DNA of 64,000 nt from Citrobacter sp. Marseille-Q6884 (GTDB taxonomy: Bacteria > Pseudomonadota > Gammaproteobacteria > Enterobacterales > Enterobacteriaceae), in contig NZ_CAMDRE010000001.1 in the NCBI RefSeq assembly GCF_945906775.1, positions 186,001 through 250,000 on the forward strand. The letters run 5' to 3'. Within the stretch, counting starts at the first letter, position 1, and every line of letters begins with the position of its first letter. Shown here one piece after another: positions 18,010-27,191 of this stretch. The translations under genes were made by a program, and so were the position numbers. The notes beneath the pieces were generated by a model that saw only the letters and a list, made by a program, of their open reading frames with translations, was not told the DNA's origin and ran no database searches.

Positions 18010-19203
18010 CTAATGGCGGCGTTGCCAGATCCACAGCGCCGTGATCGCCAGCGCGAACAGCGCGCCGAACCCAATACCAATGGCTACCGCCGGTATCCCC
18101 ACCAGTACCGCCAGTGAGTAAATACCGAGCATTAACAGCATGGCGCTGTTTTCGCCCAGGTTTTGTACAGCAATGGCATTGCCCGCACCGACGCTTTTTT
18201 TGCCTCGCTCCTGCAATAGCGCATTCAGCGGCACCACAAAAAAGCCCCCCAGCATCCCGATAAGCATCAGCAGCGCGTAGGATGGAAGCAGCGCATGTTG
18301 CAGGGATAAGAACAGCACCCCGACGCCAATTAAGATCCCCGCAGGCATGCAGCGGGACACCGTTTCCAGCGTTACCAGCTTCGCTGCCGCACCCGCGCCT
18401 ACCACAATCCCGATGGCGACCATGGCATTGAGGTAGGTCGGCGTGGCGTTATCGGTGATACCCAGCGCCACCGGCACCCACAGCACCAGCAGAAAACGTA
18501 GCGTCACGCCTGCCCCCCAGAAGAGACTGGTGCCGACTAACGAGAAACGCGTGTCGCCGCTACGCCACAATGAAGATGCCGCACAGAAAAAGCTGCGCGT
18601 CATTTTTCCCAGATGCCAGGACTGACCAGGACGAGCCGCAGCCAGCTTAGGGATAAACAGGTTTGCAACAACGGCACCGGCATAAGCCAGCGCGCAGGCA
18701 GAGAGCGCGGCGATCACATGCCAGTCGGCCAGTACGCCGCCCGCAACCGAGCCAAGTAAGATAGCCGCAATGGTTGACGCTTCCATCAGACCGTTGGCTT
18801 TCACCAGTTTGTCGCCGGTCGTCAGCTCGCCGAGAATGCCATACTTCGCCGGAGAGTAAGCCGCCGCACCAATCCCCACCAGCGTATAGCCGAGGAAGGG
18901 GTTAACACCGAAGCAGATGCTCGCTGCACCTAACAGCTTGAGGCCGTTAGCAAACATCATCACCCGACCTTTGGCAAAGCTATCCGCAATCTGCCCCACA
19001 AAAGGCGCAAACAGAATGTAAGCACCCACAAACACCATTTGCAGGATCGGCTGACTCCAGTCCGGGTAAAACTGCGCTTTCAGCAACGCCAGCGTGGCAA
19101 ATAACAGCGCGTTATCGCCAAATGCCGACAGAAACTGCGCAGCAATGACCGACAACATGCCTTTAGACCAGATTGAAGTGTTAGTGTGTACTGACTCACG
19201 CAT
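18010..19203 (-). CDS. lplT: Lysophospholipid transporter LplT
   Basis: 397 residues from the start at 19203 (MRESVHTN); an ATG six codons upstream lies deeper in aas and is not conserved. A major facilitator with 12 hydrophobic helices that flips lysophospholipids, mainly lyso-PE, across the inner membrane for re-acylation by Aas. Its start overlaps the aas stop by 8 bases (aas ends CAT GCG TGA, lplT starts ATG CGT GAG), so the two are translationally coupled as in E. coli. Confidence 0.96.
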   Translation of the reverse strand: MRESVHTNTSIWSKGMLSVIAAQFLSAFGDNALLFATLALLKAQFYPDWSQPILQMVFVGAYILFAPFVGQIADSFAKGRVMMFANGLKLLGAASICFGVNPFLGYTLVGIGAAAYSPAKYGILGELTTGDKLVKANGLMEASTIAAILLGSVAGGVLADWHVIAALSACALAYAGAVVANLFIPKLAAARPGQSWHLGKMTRSFFCAASSLWRSGDTRFSLVGTSLFWGAGVTLRFLLVLWVPVALGITDNATPTYLNAMVAIGIVVGAGAAAKLVTLETVSRCMPAGILIGVGVLFLSLQHALLPSYALLMLIGMLGGFFVVPLNALLQERGKKSVGAGNAIAVQNLGENSAMLLMLGIYSLAVLVGIPAVAIGIGFGALFALAITALWIWQRRH

Positions 19204-21355
19204 GTTGTTCTTCCGGTTCATCTACCCAGCGTTTCAGCGTCACAAAATCTGGCTTACCGCTACCGAGCAGTGGGAGTTGTTTCAGGTGCCGTATATCACG
19301 CGGTACGGCAAGTTCAGGAACGCCGTGCGCTCTTGCGTACTGCAGCAATTTTTCGCGGTTCAGCTCGCTGTCCGTGGTGAACAGCACCAGCGCCTCTCCT
19401 TTGCTGGCATCGCTCTTGATGGCCGTGGCGTGCATTTTGTCAGCTGAGACCGCCAGCGCCAGCTGCTCCACCATTTCAAGTGAGACCATCTCACCGGCAA
19501 TTTTGGCAAAACGTTTGGCGCGCCCCTGAATCTGCACAAAACCGTTCTCATCAAAGCGCACAATGTCACCGGTGTCGTACCAGCCATGCTCGATAACACC
19601 CTGGGCATTTTCCGCCGTCGGCACTTCCAGCACGCCCGGTTTTTCAACGCGCAAATAGCCGCTCATAATATTAGGACCTTTAAGCTGTAACCGCCCACCG
19701 TCCTCAATACCTGGCACCGCCAGAAGCCGGGCATCCATACCAGGAAGGATGCGCCCTACCGTTCCCGATTTTGCCGCCATCGGTACGTTAATAGACACCA
19801 CCGGCGCACATTCCGTCACGCCATAACCTTCCAGTACGCGCAGTCCAAATTTTTCCTGCCACAGCTGTTTGGTACTGTCTTGCAGTTTTTCAGCGCCCGC
19901 CACCACATAGCGCAGGCGGTGAAAATCATAGGGATGGGCAAACCGCGCGTAGTTACCAAGGAATGTCGAGGTGCCAAACAAAACGGTGCAGTTACGGTCG
20001 TAAACCAGTTCCGGCACAATACGGTAATGCAGTGGGCTGGGATAAAGGAAAACCTCAGCCCCGGTCAGTAACGGGGTGAACAACCCGACCGTCAGACCAA
20101 AGGAGTGAAACAGCGGCAATGCTGACATAAAACGATCGTCAGCAGTGAAATCAGCAATCGTTTTAATTTGTTCGACGTTCGCCAGAATACTCTTGTGGCT
20201 GTGCACCACGCCTTTTGGATTTCCCTCTGAGCCTGAAGTAAAGAGGATCACCGCGGCCTCTTCTGGCTGTTGCTTCACCTGTGCCAGATGCGGCATCAGC
20301 AGATGAGAAAAAATCCACAGCTTATCGCCCAGGGTCACATCAGCTTTTAAATCTTCCAGATACACCCAACGCACCTGAGTCAGTTGCTCCGGCAGATGCC
20401 AGAGTTTGCCTTTATCAAGAAACTGTCGGGAGGTAAAAATGGTTTTGATTTCAGAGGCCGTAATCGCGCTGGTTAATCCTTTCACACCCGCCGTGTAGTT
20501 CATCATTGCCGGGATACGTCGGCGAGCAATGGCACCAAAAATAACGGCAGCGCTGATCCCCGCGTTTGGCAGCATCAGGCCGATTTTCTCGCCTTCCGCG
20601 CTGTATTTTTCCAGGATACGGGCAACAAACAGCGTTTTTGTCAGCAATTTGCGATAGCTATCGGGGGTGAAATTAATGTCTTCAATGCAGTTTTTACCGG
20701 CGCCAAAGCGGTATTTCGCGGCCAGCAGAGATTCATACAGCGTTTCCCGCGGGCGCACAGCCATACGCGCTTCCATCATGATCTGATGCAGCATTTCACC
20801 CGCCATCTTGCGGCGATCGCGGGCGCGCGGCGCTTCTGGCATAGGTAATGTGGTGGGAGGCAAGATGTGAAGCCGGATATGCGGGAAGAGTCGCTGCTTC
20901 ACCAGACCTTTCAGGCGGCTAAAGCGGGTCAGTTCAGCACCTTCAATGCGTATCGGAACGACCGTCGCTCCCGATTTGGCAGCGACAAATCCGGCACCAT
21001 CATAGATTTTCATCAGTGAGCCGGTCGTTGAAATGCGTCCTTCCGGGAAGATAACCACCGGGCGGCCCTGCTCAACCAGACGCACCAGATGTTTAATCGA
21101 CATCGGTTTGGTCGGGTCTAACGGCACGAAATCAATCAGCGGGGTGAGCCAACGCATATACCATTGCTGGCTGATGGAGGTGTAAACGGCAAAGACGGGA
21201 CGAATCGGTAAAAATAGCGCCAGCAACATCCCATCAATAAATGAGACATGATTGGGCGTGATTAAGACACGCTCTCCCTGTAGCGCACGGATATCGCCCG
21301 TGACGCGAACCCGAAAAAGCACGCGAAACAGATTGCGAAAAAACCCTAATAGCAT
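19196..21355 (-). CDS. aas: Bifunctional 2-acylglycerophosphoethanolamine acyltransferase / acyl-ACP synthetase
   Basis: 719 residues from 21355, where GGGAG stands 6 bases before the ATG; an ATG seven codons upstream lacks that spacing. The N-terminal acyltransferase domain has the HX4D motif (NHVSFID, His36-Asp41) and the FPEGRISTTG box; the C-terminal adenylate-forming domain has FTSGSEGNPKG and the YDTGD motif. Together they load a fatty acid on bound ACP and re-acylate lyso-PE delivered by LplT. First gene of the aas-lplT operon; the sRNA genes omrA/omrB lie upstream on the same strand. Confidence 0.97.
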   Translation of the reverse strand: MLLGFFRNLFRVLFRVRVTGDIRALQGERVLITPNHVSFIDGMLLALFLPIRPVFAVYTSISQQWYMRWLTPLIDFVPLDPTKPMSIKHLVRLVEQGRPVVIFPEGRISTTGSLMKIYDGAGFVAAKSGATVVPIRIEGAELTRFSRLKGLVKQRLFPHIRLHILPPTTLPMPEAPRARDRRKMAGEMLHQIMMEARMAVRPRETLYESLLAAKYRFGAGKNCIEDINFTPDSYRKLLTKTLFVARILEKYSAEGEKIGLMLPNAGISAAVIFGAIARRRIPAMMNYTAGVKGLTSAITASEIKTIFTSRQFLDKGKLWHLPEQLTQVRWVYLEDLKADVTLGDKLWIFSHLLMPHLAQVKQQPEEAAVILFTSGSEGNPKGVVHSHKSILANVEQIKTIADFTADDRFMSALPLFHSFGLTVGLFTPLLTGAEVFLYPSPLHYRIVPELVYDRNCTVLFGTSTFLGNYARFAHPYDFHRLRYVVAGAEKLQDSTKQLWQEKFGLRVLEGYGVTECAPVVSINVPMAAKSGTVGRILPGMDARLLAVPGIEDGGRLQLKGPNIMSGYLRVEKPGVLEVPTAENAQGVIEHGWYDTGDIVRFDENGFVQIQGRAKRFAKIAGEMVSLEMVEQLALAVSADKMHATAIKSDASKGEALVLFTTDSELNREKLLQYARAHGVPELAVPRDIRHLKQLPLLGSGKPDFVTLKRWVDEPEEQHA

Positions 21356-21444
21356 CTCAACTCCCTGTACCATCAATTATCTAAAGATGAATGGTGGCAG
21401 ATTATACGAGTTGGGGGGTGGGCGCGACAGGTAAATAGAATCCC

Positions 21445-21532
21445 AAAAAAAACCTGCGCATCCGCGCAGGTTGGTGCAAGAGACAGGGTACGAAATGCGT
21501 ACCGAATAATCTCACCAATCAATACCTCTGGG
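21445..21532 (-). ncRNA. omrA: Small RNA OmrA
   Basis: On the minus strand an 88-nt transcript starts CCCAGAGGTATTGATTGGTG (5' end 21532) and ends in a 9-bp GC stem AACCTGCGC/GCGCAGGTT followed by eight T residues (21452-21445). This matches E. coli OmrA in sequence and in its place between aas and galR. OmrA is an Hfq-dependent RNA induced by EnvZ-OmpR that represses outer-membrane receptors, csgD and ompT through its conserved 5' end. Confidence 0.96.
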
Positions 21533-21646
21533 ATCTTGATTGTGGCTGCCACGTGACAGATACGCCAGTACGAAAACGCAAAGGAATGAACCCAAATGCA
21601 ACGAGTTGTGTAAATTATTAGTTACTGTTACAGATGCCATTCGGGC

Positions 21647-21730
21647 AAAAAAAAACCTGCGCATCTGCGCAGGCTGGTGTAATTCTAGTGATCAACTCGA
21701 AAGTCGATTTCACCTATCAATACCTCTGGG
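21647..21730 (-). ncRNA. omrB: Small RNA OmrB
   Basis: On the minus strand a transcript of about 84 nt starts CCCAGAGGTATTGATAGGTG (5' end 21730), sharing its first 15 bases exactly with OmrA, diverges in the middle, and ends with CCTGCGC/GCGCAGG and a nine-T tract. This is the tandem twin of omrA. The 114 bp between them must hold the omrA promoter; a GTTAC..GTTAC pair at about 21620-21632 is a possible OmpR site, not verified. Confidence 0.96.
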
Positions 21731-21915
21731 ATCTCAACTCTAGCAATCAGTTCTGTTTTCTCACCAGCGAACAATCGCAACAGGTCATCGCAAAGTGTAA
21801 GCAAAGATTTTCATTTTCTATTTTCTGTCTTACTTCGCTCGTGCCCGCTCACATTTGCGAAGTCCTGACGGGCAATCTGCTTGAACAGCCAGCCGTTTTC
21901 CGTAACACTGACGGA

Positions 21916-21931
21916 ATGTAAGCGTTTACCC
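21916..21931. promoter_or_regulatory. GalR/GalS-type operator upstream of galR
   Basis: ATGTAAGCGTTTACCC is a near-palindrome matching the GalR operator consensus GTGNAANCGNTTNCAC at most positions, 15 bases before the galR ATG. Autoregulation of galR is the natural inference. Confidence 0.65.
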
Positions 21932-21946
21932 ACAACAGGTACTATC

Positions 21947-22975
21947 ATGGCGACCATAAAGGATGTAGCCCGACTAGCTGGTGTATCAGTCGCCACCGTT
22001 TCTCGAGTGATCAATGATTCCCCCAAAGCCAGCGAAGCATCGCGTCTGGCTGTAATGAGTGCAATGGAATCACTCAGCTACCACCCCAACGCCAATGCGC
22101 GTGCGCTGGCGCAACAATCCACAGAGACCATTGGTCTGGTGGTGGGTGATGTGTCCGATCCGTTCTTCGGGGCAATGGTTAAAGCTGTCGAGCAGGTGGC
22201 CTACAACACCGGTAACTTCTTACTGATTGGCAACGGCTACCATAACGAACAAAAGGAACGTCAGGCGATCGAGCAGCTCATTCGCCACCGCTGCGCAGCG
22301 CTCGTTGTTCATGCCAAAATCATCCCGGACGCGGATCTGGCGTCATTAATGAAACAGATCCCCGGTATGGTGCTGATCAACCGAATTCTGCCCGGTTTCG
22401 AACAACGCTGTGTCGCCCTGGATGACCGTTACGGCGCATGGCTTGCCACCCGACACCTCATCCAGCAGGGTCATACGCGCATCGGTTATCTCTGTTCCAA
22501 TCACACCATTTCGGATGCAGAAGATCGTCTGCAGGGCTATTACGACGCGCTGGCGGAAAGCAACATACCGGTTAACGACCGGCTGGTGACTTTTGGCGAA
22601 CCGGATGAAAGCGGCGGCGAGCAGGCGATGACCGAATTGCTCGGGCGTGGTAAAAATTTCACGGCGGTCGCCTGTTACAACGACTCGATGGCGGCTGGCG
22701 CCATGGGCGTATTAAATGACAATGGCATCGACGTGCCGGGTGAAATCTCACTGATTGGTTTTGATGATGTGCTGGTTTCCCGCTACGTACGTCCACGGCT
22801 GACGACGGTACGTTACCCTATCGTGACGATGGCCACTCAGGCTGCCGAACTGGCGCTCGCGCTGGCAGAAAAGCGCCCTGTGCCCGAAATTACCCACGTC
22901 TTTAACCCAACTCTGGTGCGCAGGCATTCCGTTTCAACGCTACCAGAGTCAGGGAATTCTTCGTCAAACGATTAA
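21947..22975 (+). CDS. galR: Galactose operon repressor GalR
   Basis: 342 residues from MATIKDVARLAGVSVATVS, the LacI-family DNA-binding helix-turn-helix; an ATG 22 codons upstream is rejected because the HTH must lie at the very N-terminus. The rest is the periplasmic-binding-protein-like galactose-sensing domain (GLVVGDVSDPFFGAMV, ISLIGFDDV). Represses gal, galP and mgl in the absence of galactose. A GalR-like operator precedes it, and a second LacI-family gene follows after only 13 bases. Confidence 0.97.
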   Translation: MATIKDVARLAGVSVATVSRVINDSPKASEASRLAVMSAMESLSYHPNANARALAQQSTETIGLVVGDVSDPFFGAMVKAVEQVAYNTGNFLLIGNGYHNEQKERQAIEQLIRHRCAALVVHAKIIPDADLASLMKQIPGMVLINRILPGFEQRCVALDDRYGAWLATRHLIQQGHTRIGYLCSNHTISDAEDRLQGYYDALAESNIPVNDRLVTFGEPDESGGEQAMTELLGRGKNFTAVACYNDSMAAGAMGVLNDNGIDVPGEISLIGFDDVLVSRYVRPRLTTVRYPIVTMATQAAELALALAEKRPVPEITHVFNPTLVRRHSVSTLPESGNSSSND

Positions 22976-22988
22976 TCAGGGTAGCGTC

Positions 22989-23999
22989 ATGACAACGATG
23001 TTGGATGTTTCACGTCATGCTGGCGTATCAAAAGCGACCGTTTCGCGTGTGCTGAACGGAACAGGTCAGGTTAAAGAGAGCACTCGCCAGAAAGTCTTTA
23101 AGGCCATGCAGGCGCTGGACTATCGGCCCAATTTTTTGGCGCGTTCGCTGGCAAACCGCACCAGTAACAGCATTGGCCTGGTGGTCTCCACATTTGATGG
23201 ATTCTACTTTGGCCGTTTGCTGCAACAGGCGTCACGCCAGACTGAATCCCACGGTAAGCAACTGATTGTGACCGACGGCCACGATACGCCAGAACGCGAG
23301 CAGGAAGCCGTGCAAATGCTGGCCGACCGGCAGTGCGACGCCATTATTCTCTACACGCGCTATATGAGTGAAAAGGCGATCATGTCGCTGATGGACAGCA
23401 TTGACATGCCCTTGCTGGTCATCAACCGTGATATCAGCCAGTCTCGCGACCGCGCGATTTTCTTTGAACAGGAAGATGCCGCGTACCAGGCGGTCAATTA
23501 TCTGATCTCACAAGGGCACCGCGATATCGCCTGTATCACCGTGCCGAATCATACGCCGACCGGTAAATCCCGGTTGCTGGGATATCGTAAGGCGCTGGAA
23601 AAAAACGGTATTCCCTGGGATCCCAGTAAGGTCAAATATGGCGATTCAACGATGACACGCGGCTACGAAGCCTGCCGTGAATTGCTGGAGGAAGGGGTGA
23701 CATTCAGCGCCCTGTTCGCCTGTAACGATGACATGGCACTCGGCGCATCAAAAGCATTACATCAGGCCGGGCTGAAGATCCCAGAGGATATTTCGCTGTT
23801 TGGCTTCGACGATGCGCCCAGCGCAAAATGGCTTGAACCGGCATTGTCTACCGTGTACCTGCCGATCGATACCATGATAACCACGGCGATTGACCAGGCC
23901 ATCCGCCTGGCAAACGGCGAAAACGTAGAGCCGATCCCCCCGTTTACAGGCAAACTGGTATTGCGCGAGTCGGTGATCCACGGGCCGCATTTTACGTAA
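22989..23999 (+). CDS. LacI-family transcriptional regulator, AscG-like
   Basis: 336 residues. The N-terminal HTH (MLDVSRHAGVSKATVSRVLN) and the sugar-sensing domain (GLVVSTFDGFYFGRLL, ISLFGFDDAPSAKW) are complete. It resembles the AscG subgroup of aryl-beta-glucoside repressors more than GalR. E. coli K-12 has no gene here, but Salmonella has a LacI-type gene between galR and lysA. It follows galR by 13 bases, so it is probably co-transcribed from the galR promoter. No sugar operon adjoins it, so its target and ligand are unknown. Confidence 0.9.
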   Translation: MTTMLDVSRHAGVSKATVSRVLNGTGQVKESTRQKVFKAMQALDYRPNFLARSLANRTSNSIGLVVSTFDGFYFGRLLQQASRQTESHGKQLIVTDGHDTPEREQEAVQMLADRQCDAIILYTRYMSEKAIMSLMDSIDMPLLVINRDISQSRDRAIFFEQEDAAYQAVNYLISQGHRDIACITVPNHTPTGKSRLLGYRKALEKNGIPWDPSKVKYGDSTMTRGYEACRELLEEGVTFSALFACNDDMALGASKALHQAGLKIPEDISLFGFDDAPSAKWLEPALSTVYLPIDTMITTAIDQAIRLANGENVEPIPPFTGKLVLRESVIHGPHFT

Positions 24000-24028
24000 C
24001 GTACCGTCGATACCAGAAGAAACGATCA

Positions 24029-24054
24029 GCCCGAGAAGCGCAACGCCATCGGGC
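24029..24054. repeat. REP-like hairpin between the LacI-type gene and lysA
   Basis: GCCCGA (24029-24034) and TCGGGC (24049-24054) flank a GAAGCGCAACGCCA core, as in REP elements. It lies between two convergent genes and may end transcription from both sides. Confidence 0.55.
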
Positions 24055-24060
24055 AACCCC

Positions 24061-25317
24061 TTAAAACAGTTCCAGCGCTAACAGCTCTTCAATGGTCTGG
24101 CGGCGGCGAATCAGTCGCGCCACGCCGTTATCAAACAGGACTTCCGGCAGCAGCGGACGGCTATTGTAGTTCGATGACATCGACGCACCGTAGGCTCCCG
24201 TGTCATGTAAGACCAGGTAATCCCCCGGAACGACCGCAGGCAACAGGCGAGTTTCCACTTTGCCGCCTTCCTGCTGAGTAAACACGTCACCGGATTCGCA
24301 CAGCGGCCCGGCAACCACCGTTTCCAGTAACGGAGTCTGTTCCAGCGAACGGCCATCGCCTGCCAGCACGGAAATATGGTGATAACTGCCGTACATCGCC
24401 GGGCGCATCAGATCGTTAAAGCCCGCATCGATCAACACAAAGTGACGGCTTCCCATCTCTTTTACGCTGCGCACTTGGGCCACCAGTACACCCGCTTCCG
24501 CCACCAGAAAGCGACCAGGTTCAATCTCCAGTTTGACAGGGTGCCCCAGATGACGCGCAATGCGTTCACGCGCGGCGTTCCACAGGCCGAAGTAGTGATC
24601 GGTATTGATCGCCTCTTCGCCTTCGCGATACGGGATCGATAAACCGCCGCCAGCGGAGATCGCTTCAAGATCCTGGTCAAACTCAATGACCTGACGCACC
24701 ATCGCGCCGCACACCTGTTCCAGATGACCATAGTCCACGCCAGAACCGATATGCATGTGAATCCCGACCAGTTTCAGCGCGTAGCGCTGAATCACCTCCA
24801 GCGCCGCCGGAAGATCGCTGTACCAGATACCGTGCTTACTGTTCTCGCCGCCGGTGTTGGTTTTCTGGCTATGCCCGTGGCCAAAACCCGGGTTAACACG
24901 TAGCCATACGCGGTGCCCCGGCGATACCTGACCCAGTTGTTCAAGCATATCCACCGACCCGGCGTTTACCGGAATGCGCAACTCATGCACTCTTGCTAAG
25001 GTCGCGTTATCAATCATATCGGCGGTGAAGACGATCTCATCATTACCCGGCACATAGCCTGCCGCCAGCGCACGTTCAATTTCGCCTAACGATACCGAGT
25101 CAACCTTCACGCCCTGCTCGCGCATCAGACGCAGAATATGCACATTCGAACACGCCTTCTGGGCAAAACGCACCACATCAAACTGATTCAGCTTGGCAAT
25201 CTGCGCGCGAATAATCTGTGCATCATAGACCCACACCGGGCAGCCAAACTCGGCAGGCAGGCGTAGCAGGTTGTCGGCGGTCAGGTCAGTGTCAGTGCTG
25301 TTGAGTGGGCGTGGCAT
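24061..25317 (-). CDS. lysA: Diaminopimelate decarboxylase
   Basis: 418 residues from MPRPLNSTDTDLTADNLLRL; the open frame extends 120 codons further upstream, but across the divergent promoter and without homology. A PLP enzyme that converts meso-diaminopimelate to L-lysine, the last step of lysine synthesis. The PLP lysine is Lys54 in FAQKACSN; HMHIGSGVD, the EPGRFLVAEAG motif and CESGD with the catalytic Cys are intact. Divergent from lysR, its activator, with 118 bp between them. Confidence 0.97.
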   Translation of the reverse strand: MPRPLNSTDTDLTADNLLRLPAEFGCPVWVYDAQIIRAQIAKLNQFDVVRFAQKACSNVHILRLMREQGVKVDSVSLGEIERALAAGYVPGNDEIVFTADMIDNATLARVHELRIPVNAGSVDMLEQLGQVSPGHRVWLRVNPGFGHGHSQKTNTGGENSKHGIWYSDLPAALEVIQRYALKLVGIHMHIGSGVDYGHLEQVCGAMVRQVIEFDQDLEAISAGGGLSIPYREGEEAINTDHYFGLWNAARERIARHLGHPVKLEIEPGRFLVAEAGVLVAQVRSVKEMGSRHFVLIDAGFNDLMRPAMYGSYHHISVLAGDGRSLEQTPLLETVVAGPLCESGDVFTQQEGGKVETRLLPAVVPGDYLVLHDTGAYGASMSSNYNSRPLLPEVLFDNGVARLIRRRQTIEELLALELF

Positions 25318-25435
25318 GGTGTACTCCGGTATTGGCTTTTTTAGGATTACGCCACAGGCTGAAGAGAATAAAAAATATCGTTTTATCGTGAGTCTATGCA
25401 AAAATGATATGGACTGGTTTATTCGAGGATCGCCC

Positions 25436-26371
25436 ATGCCCGCCGTTAACCTGCGCCACATTGAAATTTTCCATGCCATCATGACCGCAGGCAACCTGAC
25501 GGAAGCCGCGCGGATGCTGCACACCTCGCAACCTACCGTCAGCCGGGAACTGGCTCGATTTGAGAAGGTGCTGGGCTTAACCCTGTTTGAACGCACACGC
25601 GGCCGACTGCATCCGACGGTGCAAGGGCTGCGACTGTTTGAAGAGGTGCAACGATCCTGGTATGGCCTTGACCGCATCGTCAGCGCCGCCGAAAGCCTGC
25701 GCGAGTTCCGTCAGGGGGAGTTATCGATTGTCTGCCTGCCGGTATTTTCACAATCCTTTTTGCCCACTCTGTTGCAGCCCTTTCTGGCACGTTACCCGGA
25801 TGTCAGTCTGAACATCGTGCCGCAAGAGTCGCCGTTGCTGGAGGAGTGGCTTTCAGCCCAGCGCCACGATCTGGGGCTGACGGAAACGCTGCATACGCCC
25901 GCAGGCACAGAACGCACTGCGCTGCTCACCTTGAATGAAGTGTGCGTCCTGCCATCGGGACATCCGCTGAGCGCGAAAGCGGTGCTGACGCCGGAAGATT
26001 TTCAGGGCGAAAATTACATTAGCCTGTCGCGCACAGACAGTTACCGCCAGTTGCTGGACACGCTGTTCAATGAGCATCAGGTAAAACGCAGAATGGTCGT
26101 GGAAACGCACAGCGCAGCATCCGTGTGCGCAATGGTCAGAGCCGGTGCAGGGATCTCAATCGTCAACGCCCTCACCGCGCTGGATTATGCGGCCAGTGGC
26201 GTTGTCGTTCGACGCTTCAGTATTGATGTCCCGTTTACTGTCAGCTTGATCCGCCCACTCCACCGTCCCGCATCTGCGCTGGTCGATGCCTTCACGGCGC
26301 ATCTGCAAACGCACCTGCCGCGTTTGATTGCGCCGCTGGATTCGATTCTGGACCCGCTTACGAAAGCATGA
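25436..26371 (+). CDS. lysR: LysR, activator of lysA
   Basis: 311 residues from 25436, where GAGGA stands 7 bases before the ATG; starts further upstream lie in the lysA promoter. N-terminal winged HTH (NLTEAARMLHTSQPTVSREL) and C-terminal co-inducer domain. The founder of the LysR family: activates lysA when diaminopimelate accumulates, and represses itself. The last 14 bases overlap the end of the convergent ygeA. Confidence 0.96.
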   Translation: MPAVNLRHIEIFHAIMTAGNLTEAARMLHTSQPTVSRELARFEKVLGLTLFERTRGRLHPTVQGLRLFEEVQRSWYGLDRIVSAAESLREFRQGELSIVCLPVFSQSFLPTLLQPFLARYPDVSLNIVPQESPLLEEWLSAQRHDLGLTETLHTPAGTERTALLTLNEVCVLPSGHPLSAKAVLTPEDFQGENYISLSRTDSYRQLLDTLFNEHQVKRRMVVETHSAASVCAMVRAGAGISIVNALTALDYAASGVVVRRFSIDVPFTVSLIRPLHRPASALVDAFTAHLQTHLPRLIAPLDSILDPLTKA

Positions 26372-27050
26372 ATTCGACCGCATCCGCCGCGTGGATCGCG
26401 GCCGTATCAAACACCGGCAGCGGACTCAGCGCAGCCGGTACCAGCAGACCAATCTCTGTACAACCAAAAATCACGCCCTGCGCCCCCTGACGCGCCAACC
26501 CGGCAATCACACTCAGGTAATAATCGCGTGAAGCCTCACTGAATGTCCCCAGGCATAACTCTTCAAAGATGATTTGGTTAATTTTCTGCCTGTCATCCTG
26601 CCCGGGAATCAACGTGCTAATGCCAAATGCGTCCTGCAGACGTCCGCGATAGAAATCCTGCTCCATGGTGTAGCGCGTACCGAGCAGCGCCACATTAGAC
26701 ATGTTCTGCTGGCTGATGGCTCTGCCCGTCGCATCCGCAATGTGCAGGAACGGCACATCGCAGGCCGTTTCTATCGCCCCGGCGACTTTATGCATCGTGT
26801 TGGTACACAGGACAATGCCTTCTGCGCCCGCCTGCTGAAGCCCTGTTGCGGCCTGTGCCAGGATCTCTCCGGCCTGTTGCCAGTCACCGCTTGACTGACA
26901 GGCTTCAATCTCGTGAAAATCGACGCTATGCAGCAAAATTTGCGCCGAATGCAGCCCGCCCAGGCGCTGCTTCACCCCTTCATTAATGAGCCGATAGTAA
27001 GGGATGGTGGATTCCCAACTCATGCCGCCTAACAGACCGATCGTTTTCAT
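26358..27050 (-). CDS. ygeA: Broad-specificity amino-acid racemase YgeA (Asp/Glu racemase family)
   Basis: 230 residues from MKTIGLLGGMSWESTIPYY; an upstream start adding 17 codons is not conserved. The PLP-independent racemase fold has two catalytic cysteines, Cys82 in LCTNTMH and Cys197 in FGCTEIG. E. coli YgeA (RacX) racemises several amino acids, with homoserine among the best reported. Converges on lysR with a 14-base overlap; divergent from kdgF. Confidence 0.93.
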   Translation of the reverse strand: MKTIGLLGGMSWESTIPYYRLINEGVKQRLGGLHSAQILLHSVDFHEIEACQSSGDWQQAGEILAQAATGLQQAGAEGIVLCTNTMHKVAGAIETACDVPFLHIADATGRAISQQNMSNVALLGTRYTMEQDFYRGRLQDAFGISTLIPGQDDRQKINQIIFEELCLGTFSEASRDYYLSVIAGLARQGAQGVIFGCTEIGLLVPAALSPLPVFDTAAIHAADAVEFMLS

Positions 27051-27154
27051 TTTTTTTCCTTGTTCGTTGTCATCACTCCAGTGAACCAAAGATGTGATCA
27101 ACTTTCCACATCTGTAAGTGCACGTTTCTTTTTGAGCACTTCTGATATAAATTT

Positions 27155-27172
27155 AATGAAACATTGTTTCAA
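27155..27172. promoter_or_regulatory. KdgR operator before kdgF
   Basis: AATGAAACATTGTTTCAA is an almost perfect KdgR box (AATGAAACNNNGTTTCATT), 20 bases before the kdgF start. KdgR binding here would block kdgF transcription until 2-keto-3-deoxygluconate accumulates. Confidence 0.85.
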
Positions 27173-27191
27173 CATAATACAGGACTGCCAG

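Noticed and set aside
21881..21946. Earlier galR start with 22 extra codons
   Set aside because: It would include the GalR-type operator and push the helix-turn-helix away from the N-terminus.
24061..25677. Extended lysA start adding 120 codons
   Set aside because: The extension crosses the lysA-lysR promoter gap and the lysR 5' end, and has no similarity to the family.
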